Positions 45,375 to 53,065 of a DNA stretch of 64,000 nt are shown here, piece after piece (position 1 is the stretch's first letter; each line of letters starts with the position of its first letter). A program made the translations under genes and the position numbers. Source of the stretch: Bog-473 sp963721585 (lineage in GTDB: Bacteria; Actinomycetota; Acidimicrobiia; Acidimicrobiales; RAAP-2); assembly GCA_963721585.1 (NCBI GenBank), contig CAVRJN010000007.1, forward strand, positions 1,302,001 through 1,366,000, read 5' to 3'. The notes below the pieces were generated by a model, which was not told the DNA's origin, did not search any database, and saw only the letters and a list, made by a program, of their open reading frames with translations.

Positions 45375-46259
45375 CTACTCGACACCAAGGACAGCCGAAG
45401 CCACTCTGCGGATGCGTTCGGGATCGCCGATTATGTCAAGCTCGACGACCTGGTCATTGACGACAGTGAACGCCATGACGCCGTGTGGCTGCCCATCGAG
45501 CGTGATGACGACACCGGCGGCACCGTTGATCAGCGCTGGAATGAGCACCGCCGCCGGATTGGCGCCGAGGCGCGCTTGACGAGCGACAGCCGCTGCACCG
45601 CGGACGATGACGGACGCAGCAGCGCGGCTCGGCCCGAAGTCGGCCCGCAACACGACGTCAGGGTGGAGCACTGCGACCAGCGCGTCGAAGTCACCACCGC
45701 GAGCTGCCAAGAAGAAGGCATCGACAACTGTGCGTTGACGAGCGAGGTCGGAATCCGGTATTTCGGCGCCCCTTACCCGACGTCGCGCCCTGCTCGCGAG
45801 TTGCCTGGCCGCCGTCGGGGATCGATCGACCATAGGAGCGATCTCCTCGAATGGCAGGTCGAACATGTCATGGAGAACGAAGGCCAGGCGCTCAGCGGGA
45901 GTGAGCGCGTCCAGAACGACGAGGAGAGCTAGACCGACCGAGTCGGCAAGCAGGGCCTCGTCCTCGGGTCCAAGGTCTCCCATGGGGCTGATGACCGGAT
46001 CCGGGAGATGCAACTCCAGGCGCTCCTCGCGTCGGTTGTTGCGTGTTCGGAGCATATTCAGACAGACGCGGGCGACGATCGTCGTCAACCATCCACCAAA
46101 GTTCTCGATGTCGTCGGTCTCGGCCCGGCAGACTCGAAGCCAGGCATCCTGGACAGCGTCATCGGCCTCGGCGAGCGAGCCCAGCATCCGATAGGCGACG
46201 GCTCGAAGTTGTGTCCTCTGCTGTTCGAAGCGCTCTGCCAGCCAGTCGTTCTCGTCCAT
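45375..46259 (-). CDS. sigJ: SigJ-like ECF sigma factor with SnoaL-like C-terminal domain
   Basis: 294 residues from ATG at 46259 (GAGG nine bases before). Region 2: QQRTQLRAVAYRMLGSLAEA, DDAVQDAWLRVCR; region 4: LLVVLDALTPAERLAFVLHD, DLPFEEIAPMVDRSPTAARQ. The C-terminal 110 residues form a SnoaL/NTF2-type domain (VDAFFLAARGGDFDALVAVL, HPDVVLRADFG) that controls ECF41/SigJ sigma activity in place of an anti-sigma. It is followed (upstream in sequence, 83 bases) by the AhpD-like gene; such sigma factors usually drive an adjacent carboxymuconolactone decarboxylase-family gene. Confidence 0.88.
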   Translation of the reverse strand: MDENDWLAERFEQQRTQLRAVAYRMLGSLAEADDAVQDAWLRVCRAETDDIENFGGWLTTIVARVCLNMLRTRNNRREERLELHLPDPVISPMGDLGPEDEALLADSVGLALLVVLDALTPAERLAFVLHDMFDLPFEEIAPMVDRSPTAARQLASRARRRVRGAEIPDSDLARQRTVVDAFFLAARGGDFDALVAVLHPDVVLRADFGPSRAAASVIVRGAAAVARQARLGANPAAVLIPALINGAAGVVITLDGQPHGVMAFTVVNDQVVELDIIGDPERIRRVASAVLGVE

Positions 46260-46341
46260 CACGCACATCCTCGCTGAAAGGGTCACCACTTTGACCCCAC
46301 CGCCATCACCGATGCGACAACGAATGGTGAGCCATTTACCT

Positions 46342-46812
46342 TCAGCCCCACTGGCCGGGTGTGTAATCCCCTGCGGGCTGACGGGTAATGACATTGAGGC
46401 GGTTGTAGAGGTTGATGAGGGCGATGAGGCATACCAGTGCACCGAGCTGGTCATCGTCGAAGTGCTTGGCCGCGTTTGCCCAGGCATCGTCGGAGACTCC
46501 GCCTTCATCGGCGACTCGGGTTCCCTGCTCAGTGAGCGCGAGCGCAGCCCGCTCAGCTTCAGTGAAGACCGTCGCCTCTCGCCAGGCCGCGATCAGGTTG
46601 ATTCGCACCGAGCTCTCGCCGGCATGCTCGGCGTCCTTGGTGTGCATGTCCAGGCAGACGCCACAGCCGTTGATCTGGCTGGCTCGGATTTTGACCAGTT
46701 CTTGTGTCGCGGTCGGCAAGGTGGAGCCGGTGGTCACGGCGCCTGCCTCGTTGATGTGCTTGGTGAACCGTCCGGCTACCTCGTTGCGGTAGAAGTCGAG
46801 TCGAGCGTCCAT
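46342..46812 (-). CDS. carboxymuconolactone decarboxylase / AhpD-family protein
   Basis: 156 residues from ATG at 46812 (AAGGAG eight bases upstream). The alkylhydroperoxidase core has the redox CxxC in INGCGVCLDMHTKDA (Cys, Cys, then His three residues on) and the SSVRINLIAAWREATVFTEA helix that follows. Probably the target gene of the SigJ-like factor that lies 83 bases downstream on the same strand. Peroxide or stress defence is the likely use. Confidence 0.88.
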   Translation of the reverse strand: MDARLDFYRNEVAGRFTKHINEAGAVTTGSTLPTATQELVKIRASQINGCGVCLDMHTKDAEHAGESSVRINLIAAWREATVFTEAERAALALTEQGTRVADEGGVSDDAWANAAKHFDDDQLGALVCLIALINLYNRLNVITRQPAGDYTPGQWG

Positions 46813-47177
46813 TTGGGTCTCCTTAGATGTTGGGCCTTCTAACGAATATGACCCCGCTGGACAGTCACATGTGACAGGGATCACCGATCCCACCGGTTTG
46901 CCCGCTGGGTGTGCCGATCCCGGACTGCCTCAACCGGCCGGCCCAACGACCGCTTGAACCCGTGAGCTGCTTGCTCAGGTTGCCCTTGCCAGGGATCGGC
47001 CCGATCTGGCTACCTCGCCAACGACGCGACCCTGCCCCATACCGCACCATGGTGACAGCCCTTCCAGCGGACGAGCCGGCCACTTTGGATTTGCGTTGGC
47101 TGTCCGATCGATAGCCTGATTGCCCTCGTTCAGCTGCGACCACCTGATGACGTACCGCGCCCCAGATGCGATGCGTG
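46813..47177. other. 365-bp gap, no gene
   Basis: Lies between the AhpD-like gene and the tetR gene, both on minus. Frames are Ser/Arg-rich shadows with no recognisable protein or RNA. The AhpD/SigJ promoter should be near 46830-46880; no clear element seen. Confidence 0.45.
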
Positions 47178-47750
47178 TTAGTCGGAACGCTGCGGTTGCA
47201 CGGCTGCGGTGAGGACTTGGCTGGCCACCCGGACGAGGTCGTCGTCAGAAGTGCTCGACACAGCGCGCAGTTGGAGGAAGTGGCGAGCCACCGTGAGGCC
47301 AAGAATGCTGCTCACGACGATGGCGGCTCGCAGCTCGGCGTCCGGCCCGCCGGTACCTGCAGCCAGATTGCCGATTCGCTCGTCGAGATGGAGCCGGACG
47401 GCTTCGGAAGCCTCCGGCACGGTCAACATGGACCGGACCAGCGTTCGCATCTCGGGGGGCAATGCGGCGGCGCGCACCTTGAGGACGTCAGCCAGATGAT
47501 CCGCGGCTTCTTCCGGCTCGCCGGGCGGGAGTTGGATTGCAGCGGTGAACAGCGCCGACTTGGATCCGTAATGCTGCAGGACCAGGGAAGGGTCGACCCC
47601 GGCCCGGCTGGCAACGCCCCGCACCGTTGTCGCCTCGAACCCTCGGTCGCCGAACTCCTGTCGCGCCGCATCGAGGATCCGGGCCTGAGTGGCTGCGCGC
47701 CGAGCCGCCCGGGTCGGCGTGGGCTGGGAGACCGCGGTGCCTTCGTCCAT
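47178..47750 (-). CDS. TetR-family transcription regulator
   Basis: 190 residues. N-terminal DNA-binding region: ARRAATQARILDAARQEFGD, RGFEATTVRGVASRAGVDPS, LVLQHYGSKSALFTAA, the standard TetR helix-turn-helix. The rest is the helical ligand domain. It diverges from the patatin-like gene; an inverted repeat (47766-47808) across the intergenic promoter is its probable operator. Ligand unknown. Confidence 0.9.
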   Translation of the reverse strand: MDEGTAVSQPTPTRAARRAATQARILDAARQEFGDRGFEATTVRGVASRAGVDPSLVLQHYGSKSALFTAAIQLPPGEPEEAADHLADVLKVRAAALPPEMRTLVRSMLTVPEASEAVRLHLDERIGNLAAGTGGPDAELRAAIVVSSILGLTVARHFLQLRAVSSTSDDDLVRVASQVLTAAVQPQRSD

Positions 47751-47765
47751 GACCTCACTCTACGT

Positions 47766-47808
47766 GTGTTGAGCGAAGTCTTCGAGTGGACTACAGTTGA
47801 CTCAACAC
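47766..47808. promoter_or_regulatory. promoter and candidate TetR operator for the patatin gene
   Basis: GTGTTGAG (47766-47773) and CTCAACAC (47801-47808) are perfect inverted arms. Between and within them is TTGAGC, 17 bases, TACAGT (47769-47774 and 47792-47797), a fair -35/-10 pair reading toward the patatin gene. Repressor binding to the arms would cover the promoter. Confidence 0.55.
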
Positions 47809-47884
47809 TCGGTGAGCGAGTCGTCTCACGAAAGGGACCACCAAGGCAACTCCGTTGCGAGGTGATTCGTGAAAGGAACTGCAA

Positions 47885-48766
47885 ATGACTTTTCCGCAAA
47901 GCGGCGCACCAACGCGTGCACTCGTCCTTGGAGGCGGCGGCGCTGTCGGCGTCGGCTGGCAGATCGGTCTGCTCACGGGGCTGCACGAGGCCGGTGTCGA
48001 CCTGGCAGGAGCCGAGGAAATCGTGGGAACCTCCGCAGGCGCCCTCGTGGGAGCGCTTCTAGCCAGCGGCCATGAGGTCACCGATGCACTCATCAGCCTG
48101 GCATCACTTGGGCAGAGCATCGACCCCGGAAGCCTGGCAGCAGGCGATGAAGCCTTCCTGAGGGCAATACGCCAGGCGAACCTCGAGTCCGATCCACGGC
48201 GAGCGCTACGAGCGATCGGCCGCTCAGCCAAGGAGGCGAGCACACTCGCCGAAGACGTCTACCTGGGCCTGTTCAGCACACTCGACGGCACCCCCTGGCC
48301 TGCAGGCTTTCGATGCACCGCGATCGACATCGACACCGGTGAGTTGGTCGTGTGGGGCCAAGGATCCGGCGTGCCGCTGCTGCAGGCGGTCGCCTCTAGT
48401 TGCGCCGTACCGGTGCTGTTCCCCAGCGTCACCATCGAAGGCCACCGCTATATGGACGGAGGTCTCCTCAGTCATCTGAATGCGGCGGCGGCGGCGGCGA
48501 CCGACGTCTTAGTGGTCCTTTCATGCCACGCCCTTGGATCCAAGGGCACCGGCGGGGGTGGTGCGCTGGCCGCCTCCGTCACCCCAGATGCGGAATTGGC
48601 ACCATTGCACGAAACCCGACTGTTGGTGGCGTTCGAACCCGATTTCAGCGAGATCGGGACTCCGGCGAACATGATGGACTCGGACCTCGTCATTCAGGCT
48701 CTCATGATCGGCAAGCGCCAAGCGGTCGCCGATACCGCAGCAATCCAGGCCGCCTGGGATTCCTGA
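47885..48766 (+). CDS. patatin-like phospholipase
   Basis: 293-residue serine lipase of the patatin family. Oxyanion-hole glycines in LVLGGGGAVGVGWQIGLLTG, nucleophile Ser in EIVGTSAGALVGALL (GTSAG), and catalytic Asp in RYMDGGLLSHLN (DGG). All three are in order and intact. It diverges from tetR and is probably repressed by it. Lipid remodelling or defence is possible; the substrate is not determined. Confidence 0.9.
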   Translation: MTFPQSGAPTRALVLGGGGAVGVGWQIGLLTGLHEAGVDLAGAEEIVGTSAGALVGALLASGHEVTDALISLASLGQSIDPGSLAAGDEAFLRAIRQANLESDPRRALRAIGRSAKEASTLAEDVYLGLFSTLDGTPWPAGFRCTAIDIDTGELVVWGQGSGVPLLQAVASSCAVPVLFPSVTIEGHRYMDGGLLSHLNAAAAAATDVLVVLSCHALGSKGTGGGGALAASVTPDAELAPLHETRLLVAFEPDFSEIGTPANMMDSDLVIQALMIGKRQAVADTAAIQAAWDS

Positions 48767-48979
48767 AAACACACCGGACATCGGTCGAGCCGGACGAATC
48801 CATGCTGGGACCGACCCACTTCGCCTGAAGGGTGGGACGCTCGGACGCTGCTCCGGCATTCAAGCAACATTCGCTCGGTGGCAGCATGGCGCTAGCGATG
48901 CGATGATCTTGGGGTAGGAGCCTGAGAGTCTTTGACCATCAGATCTTGAATCCCATCCCGAAGGCGCCTCGGAGGAGCT

Positions 48980-49396
48980 TTGCTGAACCTCACGCCCTTC
49001 CTACTCTTCAATGGGAACTGCGCCGATGCCATGACCTTTTATCAGTCTTGCCTGGGTGGCGAGTTGAGTCTCACGCGGCTGGGCGACACTCCGATGAAGG
49101 CTGACATCCCTCCAGAGCATCACCACAAAGTGGTCTACGCCCACCTCAAATCGAACGACATGGAGTTTTCGGCAACTGACTGGATGCACGCGACGCGTGA
49201 GCCGATCCAGGGCAACACGGTCGCCATGTACGTTACGAGCCAGGCGGTCGGCGGCCTGCACGATGTCTTTCATAAGTTGTCGTCGGGTGCAGATCCCGAC
49301 CTCCTCGATGAGTTGCACGAGCTACCGTTCGGGATTTACGGGCACCTCGCCGACAGGTTCGGAGTTCATTGGTTCTTTCGGGGTGAAACCGCCTGA
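48980..49396 (+). CDS. VOC-family (PhnB/glyoxalase-like) protein
   Basis: 138 residues from TTG at 48980 (GGAGGAGC directly before). N-terminus MLNLTPFLLFNGNCADAMTF and YQSCLGGELSLTRLGD match the PhnB-like fold of the vicinal-oxygen-chelate family; the end GHLADRFGVHWFF is also typical. These are small metal-binding or resistance-type proteins; no specific activity can be given. Confidence 0.82.
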   Translation: MLNLTPFLLFNGNCADAMTFYQSCLGGELSLTRLGDTPMKADIPPEHHHKVVYAHLKSNDMEFSATDWMHATREPIQGNTVAMYVTSQAVGGLHDVFHKLSSGADPDLLDELHELPFGIYGHLADRFGVHWFFRGETA

Positions 49397-49552
49397 GGCG
49401 AACAGCGCCGGAGGACAAGGGTCACGTCCCAGAGTGTCCCCGTTCGCCAGCACGGCGGGCTGCTATCCCTCTCGACGGAGTGCGGCCGACGCGCATCTTC
49501 GATCTCAAAAACGACTCACATAGCGCTCATCAGCGCATTCCTCACTGCCCCG

Positions 49553-49572
49553 TAAAGACACGTAAAGACACG
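49553..49572. repeat. two tandem copies of TAAAGACACG (right inner end)
   Basis: Same pair as at 45104-45123, direct orientation, 52 bases inside the right tRNA-derived repeat. Confidence 0.6.
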
Positions 49573-49624
49573 TCAGAGAATCTCATCTTTGGGGGGGATC
49601 CACTTCAGCCCTGTGAACTGGGCT

Positions 49625-49671
49625 TTTGGTGGAGGTGATGGGATTCGAACCCACGGCCTCTACATTGCGAA
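49625..49671. repeat. 47-bp direct repeat within tRNA-Ala (att-like site, right)
   Basis: Second copy of the 44953-44999 repeat. Here it is part of an intact tRNA, so the insertion event would have kept the gene whole. Confidence 0.85.
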
Positions 49672-49702
49672 CGTAGCGCTCTGCCAGCTGAGCTACACCC
49701 CC
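49627..49702 (-). tRNA. tRNA-Ala (anticodon CGC)
   Basis: On the minus strand a complete cloverleaf: acceptor GGGGGTG pairs CACCTCC (one G-U), D arm GCTC/GAGC, anticodon stem CTACG/TGTAG with loop TTCGCAA (anticodon CGC, reads GCG), T arm GTGGG-TTCGAAT-CCCAT, and an encoded CCA end (49627-49629). 76 bases including CCA. Confidence 0.93.
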
Positions 49703-49783
49703 GGCGGACCCAAGAATAGTCGGGCTCCGGGAGCCTCCTGGAGGGACATCACCAGCAAGTTCGGCCCAGGCCTGTTCGCGTGG

Positions 49784-50488
49784 TCAGCGGGCTGCGACCC
49801 GGGGTAGGTCGAAGTCGTCGTCGTCCCAGGCGCCCGGGTAGCCGGCGGTGGCGGGATCGCCGGCACGCGGTGTGGTGTCGATCCGCTCCCGACGGGAACG
49901 GCGGCGGGCCTGCTCGGCCTCGAGCTCCTTGGCGTACGCCATCAGACCGACCAGGCCCAGCGCGGCCAGACCGGAGATGCCGGTGAACACCCAGGCCAGG
50001 TGCATGCCCGGGAACACTCCGATCAGCGCCGTCGAGATCGCCACTCCGCCCAGGCACCGCAGCAACATGGTGCAGCGCCGTCGGGCCTGATCGCGGCGAA
50101 TCGATGGCAATGCCACGCTGACTTCGGGCAGGCACGCCGCCTCGGGACGGTCGAGCACTCCGACTCTCTCGTAGTGCGCGCCGTCGACACCGTCGACGTC
50201 AGCCGCCGACGCGTCCTCCGTCGGTCGCAGGAGCACCAACTTCGGTCGCGACGAATCGACAGCGAGATCCGCAGGGGTTTCGGACGACGAACCACCCGGC
50301 AACGCCGTGTGCAACCGGTAGGCCGGTGCGACGATTTTGGGCCCAGCATGCTCGAGGAGCTGCAATTGGTGATGGAAGTGGTCAATGGACCCGACCCCTT
50401 GACGCTCACCAAACCGCCGCCAAGCGCTCGGGGCAAGCACCGCCACCCAGAGAAGCACTACAACAACCAGCAGGATCACAATCGTCAC
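49784..50488 (-). CDS. hypothetical membrane protein
   Basis: 234 residues from GTG at 50488 (GGGGA just before). First helix TIVILLVVVVLLWVAVLAPS, then a polar region with GSIDHFHHQLQLLEHAGPK, and two helices near the end (LLRCLGGVAISTALIGVFPG, LAWVFTGISGLAALGLVGLM) before a basic tail. Topology: anchor, cytoplasmic or outer domain, hairpin anchor. Family not recognised. Upstream in the same direction of the tRNA gene. Confidence 0.6.
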   Translation of the reverse strand: MTIVILLVVVVLLWVAVLAPSAWRRFGERQGVGSIDHFHHQLQLLEHAGPKIVAPAYRLHTALPGGSSSETPADLAVDSSRPKLVLLRPTEDASAADVDGVDGAHYERVGVLDRPEAACLPEVSVALPSIRRDQARRRCTMLLRCLGGVAISTALIGVFPGMHLAWVFTGISGLAALGLVGLMAYAKELEAEQARRRSRRERIDTTPRAGDPATAGYPGAWDDDDFDLPRVAAR

Positions 50489-50673
50489 TCCCCGACGACC
50501 TACCTTCGCGCTAGGCAAAAACCCTAATGAACAAGCGTTTACAAGTGGTGGATGGTGGGGAAATGCCACAGCGCCGACCTCGTCGGCACTTCTCCTGTGT
50601 CTTCGTTTGTACGCTCAGCGACCCGCTGAATCAAGGCCCCTTTTCGGCGCGCTGTCCAGGGGCGTCGCACCAG

Positions 50674-51471
50674 TCAGACGGCGCGGCTCCACCAGCGCCC
50701 ATCGGTGCAGCCGACAGTGACCGTCACTCCGAAGCAGGCGGAGACGCGCGCCGAGGTCACGACCTCGGGCAGCGGACCCGACGCCACCAGTCGACCGTCG
50801 GAGACCAGACCGCTGTGGGTGAAACCGGGAGGGATCTCTTCACAGTGGTGCGTCACGAGCACGATCGGTGGGCTGCCAGAGTCGGCGGCGAGAGCCGTGA
50901 GTCGGACCAGCAGCCGCTCGCGTGCTCCCAGGTCCAGACCGGCAAACGGCTCGTCCAGTAGGAGCAGCTCCGGGTCGCTCATGAGCGCCCTGGCCAAGAG
51001 CACCAGCTGTCGCTCGCCTTCCGAGATCACCCCGAACGGCCGATGACCGATCTCGCCGACGCCACCGAGGGCCAGAAGCGCCTCCGCCCTCTCCCAGTCG
51101 TCCTCGGTGTAGCGGTTCCACCACGTCTCGAGCGCCCCATTGCGTCCGCTGGCGACGACGTCGCGCGCTGCCAGGTCGGCCCGGAGCTGCCGGGTCACCG
51201 CTCCACTGACCAGTGCAACACGCGGTCGCAAGGTCCGGACATCGACTGCTCCGAGACGGGCACCGAGAACTTCGACCGTTCCCGCCGTCGGCCACAACCT
51301 GGCGCCGGCCACCTGCAGCAACGTCGTCTTGCCCGAGCCGTTCGGGCCGAGGATCACCCAACGGTCACCGACGCCGACGCGCCAGTCGACTCCCCGCAAC
51401 ACGGGCAATCCTTCGCGTTGCACCGTGACGCCACGCAGCTCGACGGCAGCAGGTGGCCCCGGTGGACTCAC
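50674..51471 (-). CDS. ABC transporter ATP-binding protein (ModF/YlmA-like)
   Basis: 265 residues from GTG at 51471, with GTGA overlap with the preceding 109-residue gene. Walker A WVILGPNGSGKTTLLQVAGA, signature VISEGERQLVLLARAL (SEGER in place of SGGQ), Walker B LLLLDEPFAGLDLGARERL and switch His in VTHHCEEI. Single ABC domain, no membrane partner in the window. Similar stand-alone ATPases occur near metal or sulfur genes; substrate unknown. Confidence 0.85.
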   Translation of the reverse strand: MSPPGPPAAVELRGVTVQREGLPVLRGVDWRVGVGDRWVILGPNGSGKTTLLQVAGARLWPTAGTVEVLGARLGAVDVRTLRPRVALVSGAVTRQLRADLAARDVVASGRNGALETWWNRYTEDDWERAEALLALGGVGEIGHRPFGVISEGERQLVLLARALMSDPELLLLDEPFAGLDLGARERLLVRLTALAADSGSPPIVLVTHHCEEIPPGFTHSGLVSDGRLVASGPLPEVVTSARVSACFGVTVTVGCTDGRWWSRAV

Positions 51472-51797
51472 ACCGCTGTGCCGTCGCCACCGCCCGCGAG
51501 ACGCCGGTTGATGCGACCGATGAGACCCGAACAGCACTGCGCCCATGTCCGCTCGCCGGCCAGCCAGAGCCAGAGCTCGCGCCGGTACCCCAGCACGATC
51601 AGCCCGAGGCCTTCCTCGTTCAGGCCGCTCGAGGCGAGCGAGCGCCAGCGGCTCCAGAACCAGGCCGTGACCCCGTCCCTCTCGTCGGTGAGAACGCTGC
51701 CGAACTCCTCGCCGTTGAGGACGGCCGCCAACCAGCCCTCGGCGCGGACCGTGGGCTCGTCAGGAACATGCAGCACCGGCACAGCGAAAACGGTCAA
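51468..51797 (-). CDS. 109-residue conserved-context protein, unknown
   Basis: From TTG at 51797 (TTGA overlap with the FrhB-like stop). Beginning LTVFAVPVLHVPDEPTVRAE, then GWLAAVLNGEEFGSVLTDER and WFWSRWRSLASSGLNEEGLG, ending in a helix RINRRLAGGGDGTAV. Tryptophan-rich, no membrane helix, no cysteine pair motif. Both overlaps (upstream and downstream) put it tightly in the sulfite reductase operon, so a role there is likely, but no function can be given. Confidence 0.65.
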   Translation of the reverse strand: MTVFAVPVLHVPDEPTVRAEGWLAAVLNGEEFGSVLTDERDGVTAWFWSRWRSLASSGLNEEGLGLIVLGYRRELWLWLAGERTWAQCCSGLIGRINRRLAGGGDGTAV

Positions 51798-53065
51798 TGC
51801 CTGATGTAGACGGGTTGGCGGTCGGAGCCCTCGTAGGTGCGCACGTGCTCGTCGAAATCGATGAAGAGCGGGGCGTCCGGGTCGAGCTTGCGCTGCAGCG
51901 TACGGCCGGCGATCTTCTTGTCGAGCGCGTCCAGCCGCAGGAGAGCGGCCGGGTCGTCCAGTCCGCGCACGTCCAGCTTGGCCCGGGCTGCCTGGAAGGC
52001 GAGGCGACCCCGCTCGCTCCGGATGATCACGCTCGTCCATCCGTTCATGGAGCCGACGCTGCCGACCGAGATGTCAGCCGAGCGGCCGAGGAAGTCGGCG
52101 CACTCGTCACAGCCCTTGAGCGCGGCGCCATGGAAATCCTTGACGGGCTCGTCGACCGCCAACTCCCCATCGCGGTACTCGACGATCATGCGACCACGGA
52201 TGACGTCCATTTTCGACACCCGGTCCAGGTCGACCCCTCGCTTGTCGCGGAGCTCCCGCAGCGTGAGGGCCTCGTAGTCGAAATTCTTCGTACACATCAG
52301 GGCGATGGTCAGCACCACCGCGTCGACCCGGTGCGCGCCGGTGGGCCAGCGCCTGGCCTGCATGGCGCGCAGCCCCTGCACCTCGCACGGGGTGCCGACG
52401 ACGGCGATGCGGGGCTTGGACGGCAGTGCGTACCGCGACAGGTCAAGCTCGGCCAATGCCATCGTCTGGTTGTAGAAGCTGCCCGAGGCCGCCTTGATCT
52501 CGGCCGGGGTGGTCGCGATGGTCGCGACGCCCTTCCACTGCTCGTCGGGATCAGCACTCGGCTTGGACACGAGCGCGCCGTCGATCTCACCGGCAGCCAA
52601 CAGGCCGATCAGCAGCGCGCTGACCGCGCCGCCGTCCTGCGCGTCGTCGATTTCCGCACCCGCTCTGACCGCATAGGAATCGACGACGGCGCCGAGGCCC
52701 TCCGCGGGAGGGCCGCCGCTGATCTTCCAATACGTGTCCGACGAGTCGGAACGGACCTGGGCGGGCTGCACCTCGGCCTCTTCCCCGCTCACTTCGGCCG
52801 AGGGCGGCCACAATGCCTCATAGCGAAGCCCCCCGCGCGGGCAGAAGTCCCAGCACAGCGAGCAGCCGGTGCACATCTTGACCAACTCCGGCAGATCCGT
52901 GTCCTCATTCACTCCGATGGAGTTCGAAGGGCAGACGGCGACACAGGTGCCGCACTGGATGCAGCGGTCGGCGTGGATCACGCCCGCCTCGAGCTCCCAG
53001 AACCAGACCTTGCCCGGGGGCTCTGCAATCCCGTTCATCTGCTCCCTGATGCGGTAGCGCTTCAC
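51794..53065 (-). CDS. F420H2-dehydrogenase/hydrogenase beta (FrhB)-like protein with ferredoxin domain
   Basis: 423 residues from GTG at 53065 (GTGA overlap with sir). N-terminal domain has two 4Fe-4S motifs: CIQCGTCVAVCPSNSIG and CTGCSLCWDFCPRGG. The rest is FrhB/FpoF-type: DAQDGGAVSALLIGLLAAGE, AVVGTPCEVQGLRAMQ, LTIALMCTKNFDYEAL, KGCDECADFLGRSADISVGS, and a C-terminal flavin/F420 region. Such proteins oxidise F420H2 and pass electrons through FeS clusters. Coupling to Sir suggests F420H2 is the donor for sulfite reduction, as in the fused methanogen enzyme Fsr; here the two halves are separate genes. Confidence 0.88.
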   Translation of the reverse strand: MKRYRIREQMNGIAEPPGKVWFWELEAGVIHADRCIQCGTCVAVCPSNSIGVNEDTDLPELVKMCTGCSLCWDFCPRGGLRYEALWPPSAEVSGEEAEVQPAQVRSDSSDTYWKISGGPPAEGLGAVVDSYAVRAGAEIDDAQDGGAVSALLIGLLAAGEIDGALVSKPSADPDEQWKGVATIATTPAEIKAASGSFYNQTMALAELDLSRYALPSKPRIAVVGTPCEVQGLRAMQARRWPTGAHRVDAVVLTIALMCTKNFDYEALTLRELRDKRGVDLDRVSKMDVIRGRMIVEYRDGELAVDEPVKDFHGAALKGCDECADFLGRSADISVGSVGSMNGWTSVIIRSERGRLAFQAARAKLDVRGLDDPAALLRLDALDKKIAGRTLQRKLDPDAPLFIDFDEHVRTYEGSDRQPVYIRH

